From Dreissena polymorpha (lineage: Eukaryota; Mollusca; Bivalvia; Myida; Dreissenidae): a stretch of DNA of 64,000 nt. The stretch is from assembly GCF_020536995.1 (NCBI RefSeq), contig NC_068357.1:126767451-126831450 (forward strand), read 5' to 3'. The notes below the pieces were generated by a model, which saw nothing but the letters and a program-made list of their open reading frames with translations, had not been told where the DNA came from and searched no databases. This document shows positions 1 through 14,700 of this stretch, one piece after another; position 1 is the stretch's first letter; the number at the start of each line of letters is the position of its first letter. The translations under genes were made by a program, and so were the position numbers.

Positions 1-96
1 CTAATCTTTAATTGTATTACAATTTATATGAAAAGAATTCAGTTCTTTCACACAAATATTACTATAACTGATAGAAATTGTTTTTGTTGCTTTCAG

Positions 97-345
97 TAAA
101 GTGCCTCTCCATTGTTGGTAGTCTTTCTAGACTGGCCTTATAGGGTAAACATTTCATCTCAGGACAACTCATGCCTGGGTATAAACGGCTTAATGTGCAC
201 AGGTAAATCTAGTATTGAACACTTCAAAATATTGATCAGTTCCAATCCATATACCTAAACGGCAGCCATGATAGTGTGAGCAATATTGCTGGCTGGACAG
301 TGAATATTTATTTTTTCGTACATTTTTATATAGACATTATCGACA
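97..345 (+). other. Putative 5' UTR part of coding exon 1
   Basis: A good acceptor (TTTTTGTTGCTTTCAG) ends at 96 and the sequence then runs to the proposed start codon. An in-frame TAG at 331-333 closes the reading frame upstream of ATG 346. Two short upstream ORFs are present, at 171-206 (11 codons) and 268-279 (3 codons). Alternatively a donor-like CAG/GTAAAT at 202/203 could end a non-coding exon, with coding resuming at an acceptor-like TACTCACAG ending at 371. The transcription start is not visible and probably lies left of the window. Confidence 0.4.
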
Positions 346-484
346 ATGGACTGTATGGTACCTACTCACAGTGCGCTCTGGACAGGGGCCCAATCTTTGG
401 GCCTGCCAACCTTTCAGCAGAGAAATTACATCTCAAATTTCTACTTCTCTCAAAAGAGACCATTTGGGTCATCATTTTACCCAG
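346..484 (+). CDS. 2DBD-NR coding exon 1 (N-terminal region)
   Basis: The ATG at 346 sits in a strong context (ACAATGG) and is the first Met after the in-frame stop at 331. It encodes residues 1-46, beginning MDCMVPTHS and ending in GSSFYP. It ends at CCAG/GTAAGT, a near-perfect donor, in phase 1. That phase fits exon 2, whose leading GC completes a Gly codon before its Met. The frame has coding-like composition (aromatic, Ser, Gln). It is the A/B region, which is poorly conserved, so homology does not prove it. Confidence 0.65.
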
Positions 485-2661
485 GTAAGTAAATATGTTG
501 GGACATTTCTTTTGTATTGAAGATTTTGCCATTATTTTCATATTAATCAAAGGGATTTTTTAAAGGAAATATTTATCAGAAGATAAACAAGTTTATTAAC
601 AAAATGTATTAAAATTATTAAGAGTGGTTTTAGTTTCTATAAAATGAAAAGTAATTTTGTGTAAATTATTTAAAAATTATAAGAGAACGATAAAGATACA
701 TGTCAATGTATATATGATATAGAATATTATATGATTTAAAAGAAAATAAATACACTGTGTACACTTCTTTTTTTTATCCTTTATTGAATTTTAAATTAAG
801 AGCATTGTTTCTAAGTCATCCCTACATTTTACAAGTTGGTATAATTTAATTTCATATTTTAATGTCAATATAATTATTATGTTATATTGTATAATTTATT
901 ACAACTTTTTAAATTAATTAAATCAAATAAATCAAAGATAATGACACTTGTTTAGAGTGAAACATACATTTTAGACAGAAATGTCAACAAATGTTGATTT
1001 GAAAAATGTTGGTGAACAAAGTTAAATTAAAAAATACATGTATTAAGCATGCTTAATTTTAACCATTTACAAATTATTTCAACATATATTTATTTTGCTG
1101 CAACCTTTATTTAAGCTCAAATAAAATCAGTACGTAATGTATTAATAATTGTTAACAGGGAAATAAAAGTATTACCCTAAATATAAAGTATAACATTATA
1201 TTTTGAACAGCCAATAGACATTTGCGTGGCAAAAGATTAATATTATTTATATAGGTGTCCAGCTTTTTGGTCAAATGTCCCGACATTTTTTATGGAATGT
1301 CCCCGAAAAATTCTGGCATGTGTGATAATTTATCAATAATGAAATAAAATATACATATTATATCATATTGATATACAACTGTAAATAACAATTTTTTTAT
1401 ACAAATCATAATTGTGATGGTATATTAATGTACGTATAATGACATGGTCTTATGCAATATGCGGCCAGAGTAGCCCCAGACCAGCCTGTGCAATTGCGCA
1501 GTCTGGTCACACTAAACTGTCAGCTAACGAGATCACCAAACCTTTCATTACTTTTAAGCTGACAGCAAAGCCACTGACCAGACTGCCCCCCCACTGGTCT
1601 GGAGCTAAACTGGCTGCCTCAGGCATAATACCCATTTTGGCATGACCCAACTCAATCGGTATTAATTAAAAAATCATGATACACAATTGTTGCTGATTAT
1701 GAAAAAAACGCAATTATTTAATTTACCACCCTAAGATCACCAATGTTGTCTAAGGCATTAAACCTTTTTACATATTGGATATGTATTTTTACGCATATTT
1801 AAGTCAGTCCCTTAGAAAGTTAAATTTCATTAAAGACCTTTCTTCCTAGATTCAAGGTTTAGAGGCTTCATTTTCAACCCTTAGATACTGATGAGCAGCA
1901 AGCAGCATAAAACCTGAACAGACTGCAATTTACTTGGTTTTATGCTGTTTGTACATAGCCATTTTTACTTTGCCTCTGAGTAGGAAAGGAACTTCACCTT
2001 TTGAATGCTGGGAAATTTGTTGTCTGCTAAAATGTCTTCTGCTGAATTTCTAAAATTAGCATTTTCTTCGATTTTTTTCAAAGATTATTATCAGAATAGC
2101 AAACAGTTTGGATCCTGATGAGACGCCATGTTCTGTGGCGTCTCATCTGGATCCAAACTGTTTGCAAAGGCCTTCAAAATTCGGTTCCCGCACTGAAAGG
2201 GTTAAGGTACACAATAAAGTGTTCATGTGCAGTGACTCACAATTTTACCAAAAGAGGATTAAATTTGTGTAAGAAAACAGAATTGAAGCTTCTTAATGGA
2301 GATTAGTCTGTTGATCTTATGTTGTACAGGCATACAAGCTGTGGTGGCAATGTTCAGCCTTATGTTGTACAGGCATACAAGCTGTGGTGGCAATGTTCAG
2401 CCTTATGTTGTTCAGGCATACAAGTTGTGGTGGCAATGTTCTGTTGTACAGGCATACAAGTTGTGGTGGCAATGTTCAGCTTATCAAATTTTAAGATTCA
2501 ATACATTTTGAAGTGTGGGATGTTTAAGTAAGATATTTATTCAGTATCCCTGAATGTTTTTTTCATTCAATTATACCATTATTTATTTAAAAGAAACATT
2601 TTTGATAAACTTCTTGTAAACTCTTTAATTTCTTATTGTCCTTTATTTTAGGAACATGTGT

Positions 2662-2703
<42 letters not shown>

Positions 2704-5700
2704 TATATTTTTTTTAATTCTATTGTGACTTCAGTATATCTTTAATGAGCTATGCCCCAAAATTCAAATCAGTTTTAATGTATGAGCCGCGTTCTGCGAA
2801 AATAGTGCTTAATGTATGTGCTGCAAATAGTGCTTAATGTGTGTGCTGCAAATAGTGCTTAATGTGTGTGCTGCAAATAGTGCTTAATGTATGTGCTGCA
2901 AATAGTGCTTAATGTATGTGCTGCAAATAGTGCTTAATGTGTGTGCTGCAAATAGTGCTTAATGTGTGTGCTGCAAATAGTGCTTAATGTGTGTGCTGCA
3001 AATAGTGCTTAATGTGTGTGCTGCAAAAAGTACTTAATGTGTGTGCTGCAAATAGTGCTCAATGTGTGTGCTGCAAATAGTGCTTAATGTGTGTGCTGCA
3101 AATAGTGCTTAATGTGTGTGCTGCAAATAGTGCTTAATGTGTGTGCTGCAAATAGTGCTTAATGTGTGTGCTGCAAATAGTGCTTAATGTGTGTGCTGCA
3201 AATAGTGCTTAATGTGTGTGCTGCAAATAGTGCTTAATGTGTGCTGCAAATAGTGCTTAATGTGTGTGCTGCAAATAGTGCTTAATGTGTGTGCTGCAAA
3301 TAGTGCTTAATGTGTGTGCTGCAAATAGTGCTTAATGTGTGTGCTGCAAATAGTGCTTAATGTGTGTGCTGCAAATAGTGCTTAATGTGTGTGCTGCAAA
3401 TAGTGCTCAATGTGTGTGCTGCAAATAGTGCTTAATGTGTGTGCTGCAAATAGTGCTTAATGTGTGCGCTGCAAATAGTGCTTAATGTGTGTGCTGCAAA
3501 TAGTGCTCAATGTGTGTGCTGCAAATAGTGCTTAATGTGTGTGCTGCAAATAGTGCTTAATGTGTGTGCTGCAAATAGTGCTTAATGTGTGTGCTGCAAA
3601 TAGTGCTCAATGTGTGTGCTGCAAATAGTGCTCAATGTGTGTGCTGCAAATAGTGCTCAATGTGTGTGCTGCAAATAGTGCTTAATGTGTGTGCTGCAAA
3701 TAGTGCTTAATGTGTGTGCTGCAAATAGTGCTCAATGTGTGTGCTGCAAATAGTGCTTAATGTGTGTGCTGCAAATAGTGCTTAATGTGTGTGCTGCAAA
3801 TAGTGCTTAATGTGTGTGCTGCAAATAGTGCTTAATATGTGTGCTGCAAATAGTGCTTAATGTGTGTGCTGCAAATAGTGCTTAATGTGCGTGCTGCAAA
3901 TAGTGCTTAATGTGTGTGCTGCAAATAGTGCTTAATGTGTGTGCTGCAAATAGTGCTCAATGTGTGTGCTGCAAATAGTGCTTAATGTGTGTGCTGCAAA
4001 TAGTGCTTCAATGTGTGTGCTGCAAATAGTGCTTAATGTGTGTGCTGCAAATAGTGCTCAATGTGTGTGCTGCAAATAGTGCTCAATGTGTGTGCTGCAA
4101 ATAGTGCTCAATGTGTGTGCTGCAAATAGTGCTTAATGTGTGTGCTGCAAATAGTGCTTAATGTGTGTGCTGCAAATAGTGCTCAATGTGTGTGCTGCAA
4201 ATAGTGCTTAATGTGTGTGCTGCAAATAGTGCTTAATGTGTGTGCTGCAAATAGTGCTTAATGTGTGTGCTGCAAATAGTGCTTAATGTGTGTGCTGCAA
4301 ATAGTGCTTAATGTGTGTGCTGCAAATAGTGCTTAATGTGTGTGCTGCAAATAGTGCTTAATGTGTGTGCTGCAAATAGTGCTTAATGTGTGTGCTGCAA
4401 ATAGTGCTTAATGTGTGTGCTGCAAATAGTGCTCAATGTGTGTGCTGCAAATAGTGCTTAATGTGTGTGCTGCAAATAGTGCTTAATGTGTGTGCTGCAA
4501 ATAGTGCTTAATGTGTGTGCTGCAAATAGTGCTTAATGTGTGTGCTGCAAATAGTGCTTAATGTGTGTGCTGCAAATAGTGCTTAATGTGTGTGCTGCAC
4601 AGGCTTATCTGGGATGAAATGATACGCACATGCATTAAGCGCTTGTTTTTCTAATGCAAGGCTCACTTGGAAAACTCTTCTTTACTGCTGTATTTTTCTA
4701 AAAATAAGATTTCTAGGGTCATGATTACATCAGGGTTGGTTTAATAATTCAATCAGTATTAAGTAATTGATAAGTTTTTTGGACTTAAAGCAGATTATTG
4801 AAATAAATTAATGGTGTCCCACCTACAATAAAAAGACATTAAATGATTTATGACATCTGATAATCCAGGGTATCAATACAACATCATAATGGTGTTCTTA
4901 AATGTTCTATTAAATGGCTTTACATAATAATTAAGGTTTGAATAAGCTTCGCTAAAATTAAAATATTATATTTACTGCCAGCGCATTCTGTAAGCCTTTT
5001 ATAAGGATGATTTATACATTTTGCAAATGTGTTTTTATCAATGCTATTGAATTATAAATTGAAAACTATTTATACGTACATTTTAAAATATTGATTTTGA
5101 CATAACCATAGAATGCTGTTGTTCAAATTAAAAAAATTATGATTTTATTTTCATAAAAGGTTGTAACCCTTTACACCTATGTTAAGTGTTGGGCACTTAA
5201 TGTGCAGCCATTTGCCTTCAATTTCATATAAATCATGGCCTATACAGAGCTATAAACATGACTCTAACAGGCTCTCTTAACCAACAAGTGTGTTTTGCTT
5301 TACTGCAATTGTGTGTAGGTGTAGCTGTCAATGCATTTCATGTTTTATTATTGCAGTCCATAAATCAAAAACATATGTCATCATGAAATATCTTTTCAAA
5401 AAGCCTTCATACTGCAATATCTCCAATAATAATAAAACTTGATGTTATATGGCTGATTACTTATGATGTTCAAGAGAGGAACAAATTGCACATTTGGTAT
5501 GTAACTTATAATATCACAGCTGCTAAATACTGCATTGCAACATAAGTAATACTACCTTGACAATTGTTACTATTTAAAATAAAAAACCCAATTAATACCA
5601 TTAATGAACTATTTAAATAATGTCTATGATATTTGAGAATTTAACACTTATTTTTTTAATTTTAATAATTAATATATTCATCGAATGGATAGAATAGTGA

Positions 5701-8700
5701 ATTCTTCTGTGAATTAAATAACAATATATCAAATAGCAAAACATAAGTGTTGGAGTGTTAATGAAAAGGGAAAATTTTTCTTTCCATAAAGTTTATTGTA
5801 AGACTACTGTTTATTTAACCCTTTCAGTGCGGGAACCGAATTTAAAAGGCCTTTGCAAACAGTTTGGATCCAGATGAGACGCCACAGAACGTGGCGTCTC
5901 ATCTGGATCCAAACTGTTTGCTGTTCTGATAGTATTCTTTGAAAAAAATCGAAGAAAATGCTAATTTTAGAAATTCTGCAGACGACATTTTAGCAGACGA
6001 CAAATTTCCCAGCATGCAAAGGGTTAACTCTAAATGATATCGAGATACATATTTTATGTTCTAATCGTTCAATTATAATCACTTCATCTGTCATTGAATG
6101 TGTTTCCAATATTTCATTCCATAACTCATTGGATGCAGCCTTGAACTTGTTAAATTCTTTTATGTCATCAATGACATCATGCCTTTCACAATTTTCCACT
6201 GACGGTGTTTGATTTTGGTGTTGTATTGTGTGTTTTATATTCTTCATTGATATATTATTTGCAAATATTTGCAGAAAAAAGTTATTTTCAACTTTCGTAT
6301 AATAAACACAGAACTGTGTTATATGAACCAAATGAAAACAGTAACAAAACTTTTATAAATAAGGTTTGAAAATAAAGTAAGGATCAACAATAATTTTGAG
6401 GTTTTTTTTGCCTGTATAATTGATATTAGCAGGAATAAAACTGCCGGTCAATTGGTAAACAAGTCACAGTAAAAAATGCAACTATTTCATTCATGATGAG
6501 TTTTTTTGAAAATCAAATTGACATGCGTACATTGACGGCTTTATTGACATGCGTACATTGACGGCTTTATTGACATGCGTACATTGACGGCTTTATTGAC
6601 ATGCGTACATTGACGGCTTTTGTTTAAAAGTTATTTTGACAGAAGAAGAAACTTGAAACCAGGAAAAAATCCTTTAAATGGATTAATATCCCATTAACCA
6701 CTGGTCCAAATGTGTTGAACAAAAGACGAATCTGATCAAATATCATATCTTATGCTATGATATTGTTTATCTTGAATTGTTAATCTAAAGCAACAGATTG
6801 TTTTCTTGTTAATAAAATAGTTGACGTATCCTTTTAAATTGAAAGGGATGAGTTAAAAACTATTGTATTTCGTATAAAAATGTGGAGAATGTAAAACAGT
6901 CTTGCATCCACTCTTAATTGTTCTTTGTACAATATGAAAGGTTGCATAGAGCATTATTGAGTTCAAAGGCAAAATTAATGCGTATTTTCCTCAAGAAAGA
7001 TCACATAGATTTGAAGCAATAAGTACAAGAGATGAAATTGAATACACTTATTGACAGCTAAAATTGTATATTTTGTAATTCAATACTTTTAGCTACTAGT
7101 GTTAATATTTATTTAAGGACTGTATATGGCCATACAGGTTTTTAGTTAAGAGAAGGCATTCTTTTGTGTAATGGATTGCCTCACATCAAACATTGAGCAA
7201 TATGACCTGACCTGACCTTTAAAGAACAAAGGAGCTTAACACTTGCAAAGGGACTCTTTAAATAAAACTTTCTAGTTTTCTGCTTAAAGTGTCATCCCAG
7301 ATTAGCCTGTGCAGACCGCACAGGCTAATCAGGGACAACACTTTCCACAAAACCTGGATTTTTGCTAAGAAGCGACATGCTTGAAACGAAAAATATTATT
7401 CAAGCGGAAAGTGGCACTTTACTCACATGTATTAAACCCCCTTTTCACAGAGCACGGCTCATAAAGTTATACCAGGACAATGCCTGTGTGCAATGTTACC
7501 CTCTCAGGCAGACTTAACTCTGTTCCAAGATGGAAATTTATATGAGACTTCCTCTCTAAAAACTGGGCTTATTGAATGTGCTTCACACAGGCTATCTGCA
7601 GGGATGACACCATCTGCTTGTAGTGGTTTGTCATTTAGAAGGTTTTTTGTAACATTTTGTTAATTCATGCATAAATTACATACTGTCAGCTTCGACACTG
7701 CAATTAAAACGTAAGAGTAACTCCACCAGTAACAACTTTCTAAGGGACTACAAACCCGTCAAAGCACGTATCTTAGCGGTAAAGGGTTAAGAACATGTTT
7801 CAAAACAAATTCTTAATTTACTAAAATTTCATAATATTTTTTGCACCTGTACTGGTAAATTAAAACTGCATGCATATTTTAAAATTGGTTTATACTATTT
7901 ATGCAGTCATTAATTAAAAGTGTGATATACTTAAAGTTCCTGTTATATCATTACATGTTTGACTTTATCATGCATTTGTTACAGATCAAAATTTTGGAAC
8001 ATATTGTTTAGCTTGATATAATGTACTGGTGCTATGAATAGTTTTGTTGAATCACTTCCAACTGATTTTGTCCTGGCCTCAAGCCCATATGCTTATCAGC
8101 CATTTTGTCATTTACTGTTGACATGAAATCTTGTAAATCTATTGTACTCCGACTGCATGCTTTAAGATTGCTTTTCATGGTTCAAATATCTCATGGCTTG
8201 ACATAATTCCTTTTGTTTCTTTCGTCAATACTGCATAAGTTTTGTTAATCATATAATATGTTTTTGTCAGGTGCTGTAGAATTAAACTGCTTATATGTTA
8301 TGAATGGGGTCTGTGTCTTAATATACTTTTTTTTGGTAGTTAGCATTCAGCAAAATTAATAATTTGTCCTCAAGTTAAGTTTCATGAATACTCATGTAAA
8401 TATGATACATTTGCTTTTGACAGGTACTCATTTTTATTTTAAGATTTTAAATTATATGTTAACCCCCTAAATTGTGTTTTTGTTGCTTTTTGTTTTGTCA
8501 AGGGAAGTCCAGGAGCATTGTCCATCCGTCTCTCACTTTTAATTGTGGGGACAATAACAAAAGAAGTTGAAGGGATTCATTATATATGACATACAAGCTG
8601 CCTTCTGCGAAAACGGTGCTTATAATGCATGTGCATTAAGTGTCAACACAGGCTAATCAGGGATGACACTTACTGCCTTACTGCCTTAACTGGATTTTTG

Positions 8701-11700
8701 ATTAGAAGAAACTTCCTGAAAACGATTCCATGAAAATGGATAGTATAAGCCCTGATAAGCCTGTGCAGACTGCACAGGCTGATCTGGGCAACACTCTTTG
8801 GACATGCATTATGTTCAGTTTTCCCAGAGGGAGCCTTATATAATCACTTATTCTAAGACCCAACCTGTGAAAAAATCAATGTTCAGTTACCAGGCCACAC
8901 CCTGCTAGCTTAATTGGTACCGCAATTGACTCTGACAATATGTGGTTCATATCTTTGAATCCCACACCAGACACACACATTTTGTGTTATGATTGGTCAT
9001 GAAATTTAATTTCTAGGGCCAAATCTCACCATGCCTATGATTCAACATAGTTACAGGCATATCTTTACTTAACCCTTTGTCTCTCAGAAGCAAAGTGAAA
9101 ATGGCTATGTGCAAACAGCATAAAACCAGAACAGCCTTCGAGTAACTGGCAGTCTGTTCAGGTTTTATGCAGTTTGCTGCTCATCAGTATCTAAGGGTTG
9201 GAATTAAAGCCTTTAAAACTTGAATCTAATAAGAAAGGTAAGAAATGAAATTTAAAGGGCTACACATTCGTAAAAATACATATCTAAGTGGTAAAGGGTT
9301 TAAATACTGGTAAATGTTGGTCGGAAATAGCCTGCCCGTAAATGGGTGGGTAGGTTATCTGACTTCTGCAGTTATTACTGAAATACAATGAGCCTTGTTC
9401 TTGAATGTGCGTAAATTGTCATCCCAGATTAGCCTGTGTAGTCTGCACAGGCTATTAAGAGACAACACTTTTGCTTTTAAAAAATAACTGCATGCTCCTT
9501 TCCAGGCATGGGCCTGTTATTCCCCAATGACGATGTGGACTATCCCACTGACAAAATGGGCGACATGACGATGCCATACCCTGGTATGATGGACCCTCTT
9601 GGAGAGCTGAAACTCTGCGTTGTGTGCGGTGAACGCGCCAGTGGCTTCTACTTTGGAGCTCTTGTCTGTCTTCCATGCAAGGTATGCGTTAGATAGAGGC
9701 AGCAGACGTGTATGTCAAATATTACATTTCTGTATTCATTTTACCTCATATTGCATTTCCTTGACATGAGAAATATAATAAAATGGCAAGCACTGAGAGC
9801 AATGCAGGATTGTAAAACAATGAAATAAATTTGAGCCAAATCATGCAAAAATGGGTCTTATGCCAATCATGCAGAAATGGTAATATACCAATCATGCAGA
9901 AATGGTACTAATGCCAATCATGCAGAAATGGTACTTATGCCAATCATGCAGAAATAGTACTAATGCCAATCCTGCAAAAATGGTACGAATGCCAATCATG
10001 CAGAAATGGTACTAATGCCAATCGTGCAGAAATGGTACTAATGCCAATCATGCAGAAATGGTACTTATGCCAATCATGCAGAAATAGTACTAATGCCAAT
10101 CATGCAGAAATAGTACTAATGCCAATCCTGCAAAAATGGTACTAATGCCAATCATGCAGAAATAGTACTAATGCCAATCATGCAGAAATAGTACTAATGC
10201 CAATCATGCAGAAATAGTACTTATGTCAATCATGCAGAAATAGTACTAATGCCAATCCTGCAAAAATGGTACGAATGCCAATCATGCAGAAATGGTACTA
10301 ATGCCAATCGTGCAGAAATGGTACTAATGCCAATCATGCAGAAATGGTACTAATGCCAATCATGCAGAAATGGTACTAATGCCAATCATGCAGAAATGGT
10401 ACTAATGCCAATCATGCAGAAATGGTACGAATGCCAATCATGCAGAAATGGTACTAATGCCAATCGTGCAGAAATGGTACTAATGCCAATCCTGCAAAAA
10501 TGGTACGAATGCCAATCATGCAGAAATGGTACTAATGCCAATCATGCAGAAATGGTACTAATGCCAATCATGCAGAAATGGTACGAATGCCAATCATGCA
10601 GAAATGGGTCTTATGCCATGTCTGACCACCATTCTAAGCTCCAGACCTCCCATGCATTTTCACAAATTGATCAGGAGCTATGCTGTCTACAAATGAGACT
10701 GTGAAACCTTGCGTGATCTATAGTGGACAGGGTAGCCATATTTGGCATAAGACCCATTTTTGTATGAGCTGGCTCGAATTCACTCTATATTTATACAGGA
10801 CTGCCTTTCCATTTATATATTTGTGTTATATGTTAATCATTACTAACAGTCCCTTTCTTTCATTTAAAGTTTTAAACATTATAATGTGAAAAGATATCAA
10901 ATAGTGACTTATGGCTTCATGGATCGACCATTTGTTGAAGTATATTTCCATATTTTTTGTGCTGGCAAGTCTTCTGACTCTCATATTTGCTTCTTCATGT
11001 TTAAATCAACACATGACAAGTTAAATTTCAACCTTACAACTATTGTGGTAAAACACAAGTACAATACAAGTATTATTCATCATTTGAAATTTAACTCTTG
11101 GCAAATATTTACTTTATGAATGTTTTTGAGAAGTTACAAGTAGGACATATTTGTACATGTACTTTGTTCTCTATAAAGTATTTTTTAGAACATAATAGAC
11201 CATAATATCACTCGATTTTATAGTCAGATGAAAAAGTTTTTTTTCTCATGTTTGTCAGCTACCTCAATGTGACTCTATGTTATTACAATGTTTAAACTTG
11301 TTTTCGCAATTGAACGTTGTTAAATATATCAATATTGACTTATTGTCCATTAACAATTTTATGAATCGGTCAAGAAATTTTTTATTTGTTTTTCTGTAAA
11401 CAAATTTTTTAAGTTTTGGTCCTCAGTGTATGGAGCCATAGGAGTTTTAGATAAACTTATTTTATTTACAAGTGAAAAACCAAAAAAGGGTTGCTTATTT
11501 AAGGTTTTTGCAGAAATAACCCTTTTCCACTAAGAAGCAAAGTAAAAATTGCTATGTGCAAACAGCATAAAACCAGAACAGCCTGCGAGTAACTCACAGT
11601 CTGTTCAGGTTTTGTGCTGTTTGTTGTCTGCGAGTACCACCTAGAAACATATTTTGACGCATTTGTAGTCCCTTAGAAAGTTTAATTTAATTAAAGGTCT

Positions 11701-14700
11701 TTCTTCCTAAATTCAAGTTTTAAAGGCTTCATTTCAACCCTTAGATACTGATGAGCAGCAAACAGCATAAAACCTGAACAGACTGCGAGTTACTCGCAGG
11801 ATTTTCTGGTTTCATGCTGCTTGCACATAGCACATTCACTTTGCTTCTGAGTGGGAAAGTGTTAAGTGTTAAGATACAATAATGTCATGCTTGATTCTCG
11901 CATTTTAAAGAAAACACTTCTTACAACCAATGTGCAAACGGCAAAATAGATTAAAGTTGTCCTTGGTATGAAATTGTGTTTTAAGTTTGTTTCTTTGAAG
12001 GTCATTACTTCAACTGTAATGCCGATCACCTGCAGATCCAAAAACTTGAGAAAGCTTAAGGATATTTTGAATGTAGTTAATGGTTGCATGGGGATTAAAT
12101 AGTGGTTTAAAACTTGTGGTCTTCAACTTGATGAGATGTATTGAGCAGTCTGAATTGTCCATCAAGAAGGGACCAGTCCAAAATACTTATCTGGTCAAGT
12201 GTGATAAGTACCTGTAGTAAAGTTTAGGAAACATGTGGGTTTTTTTTATGTAAAAGTGAAGCAAAAGAACCACTTAAAATTTTGTTGTTTTCACGTGCAT
12301 GTTTTCCTAATACACTTCCATTCTCTTCTTTATCCTTCTATTGAAAAAAGTGTCATCGACACTTTGTACCAGTAATCAATTTTCAGCATTTGCATCATTA
12401 CAAAATAATTGTTTATTCTCAGGTGATTTATATCGGTAGTGTATTATGTACCTTAACTATAGAAGTTAAAGTAACATACTGCAGCTACCAGCTTTGGTGT
12501 AGAAGATATTTGAATATGTCCTTATAAGTTTGAAAATAGGTGAGTGTGGTTTCAAAAAAGGCTTATCTTTAAAAAAAGTTACATGTCACAATTGCATAAC
12601 GCGGATCATGGCTGCATGATGTATGTGGCATTACATTCTATACCATATTCAACCACTACACAAAACATGAAGAAAAAGTACATGTGTTTCAAATCAAACA
12701 GACATTGTCTGACCTGTCAATACTCTTGGCATATGATCATATTAAATCTGGAATTTTATAATAGACATAGACATTATCTTTGAGCATAGTTGTATTCAGT
12801 TTTTGTTCTGAAATTGCATATAGATTAAAGACAATTGCCACATGTTTTTTTTTACATTGAACTAGTAATGTTTTTTTAAATTTAACTTATTTTAAGTGGT
12901 TCTAAAATTCATTTACAAATAGTCATTGAAAGCATTATCTTCATATTAATATGAGCTGGTTTGGGAAAACAGGACTTAATGCATGTTGGTAAAAGACTGT
13001 TCTTCCAGATCAGCCTGTGCAACCCCCTCACAATCATCAGGAACATCACTTTCTGCTTTTTTATTTTGTTTAACCCTTTGCATGCTGGGAAATTTGTCAT
13101 CTGCTAAAATGTCGTCTGGTGAATTTCTAAAATTAGCCATTTCTTCGATTTTTTTCAAAGAATACTATCAGAATAGCAAACAGTTTGGATCCTGATGAGA
13201 CGCCACGTTCTGTGGCGTCTCATCTGGATCCAAACTGTTTGCTAAGGCCTTCAAAATTTGGTTCCCGCACTGAAAGGGTTAAATACAGTAATGTTTTGTT
13301 GTTATTGTTGTAGAAACTGTACCATATGGGGTCACCAAAAACAACATTGATTTCAATGCTAACGATTTCCCATAGATGTTGAGTGGACCATGGGTTCAAG
13401 CAAACAAAATTAGAACACATAAAAGAATCATGTTTCTCCTTTCTGTCATTTATTATTACAACCAGTCACAGTTCAAGTAGTTGGGCATGTTTTTCATGCG
13501 GATTAGATTAACACGCTTTGTAGACCTTTAGATAAACAAGCAGTATATTCCTCGCTTGATTTAACAAATCTTGTGATCAAAATTTATGAATCTAATACAT
13601 ATGAGCCCCGATCTGAGAAAACCAGTCTTAATGCATGTACATTAAATATTGTTCCAGTCTAGCCTATGACACTTCCACTTTAATTGAATTTTTGTTTTAA
13701 GAAGTCTTTTGTTAACAAAAATCCTCTCGAGGCGGAAAGTGTCATCCAAGATAAGCCTCTTGGATGATAATTTAAGAACATGTATTACCGTAAAAACTCA
13801 GTCATACGTCTATCAGCTCATATGTTGGGGAGTATAAAAATGGTTTAAAAATGTGACATTTTGTGTATGTGCACTTCATAAGTCGGGCAAAAAGTACAGA
13901 CTATTGGAAAATCAGTTTAAGTAAAATTGCAGCCACATAAAATTTATTTCTGATTCTGAGAAGCAACTATATTGCTTTACATGCTAATTATATTAAACAA
14001 ACCTGATATTATAGTAGTTAAAAATAGTACTACCTTGCAAATTGGTAATTAGTAATAATCCAATTAAACACTGTGCCATTATTTAGGATATAAGTGTTTA
14101 GGAATTTTGTAAACACAAGCATCTGCCATTGTTAGGAAGTTGTACAGGAAGTTAGCCTCAGGTTTTCACTATTTGTAAACCATTAGCAAAGCGGAAATCA
14201 TGAAATTATACTTTTCAACAATTAGGATTCTCTGTATCTTATAATAATATTTTGTACATAAAATTTACTATTTTAAGCCATTCAATCAAAAGCAATTTTG
14301 TTTTTAAAGAATAAGATAAACAAATCAGAACAGAAATATTCATTCCTTCTTCACATTCTTAATTTTAATGATTAATCATTATTTATTCTTTACAAATATT
14401 CCGAATTGTGTAAATCATGAGGCGACACCCTATTTCAATAACCCTATCATTGAAGCAAGCAGCTTATTGGTGTTTGGTCCCATTGTTCACATATCGTAAC
14501 GAGATATCACAAACGGATGCCGACATTCTGAAGTGGTCCTCAATAAAGCTTTATATGGCCAAAACAGTCAGGTCTGACGTCATTGGGATGTATAGCTGCT
14601 GTGCCGATACTGTGGTCTTTATTGTTACATGATTACACGCCCCATTAATTTGTATCAGCTTCGCTCTGGCAAAATTGGGCTTAACTCTTTCAGTGCGGGA

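Noticed and set aside
2800-4599. CRISPR-like array
   Set aside because: Units are contiguous with no unique spacers, and the genome is animal; these are minisatellites.
8905-8978. Functional tRNA gene
   Set aside because: The boxes are degenerate and arms do not pair; kept only as a tRNA-derived relic.
9963-10704. ORFs of 60 and 102 codons with NANRAEMVLMPI-type repeats
   Set aside because: Minisatellite translation; the frame is lost outside the array.
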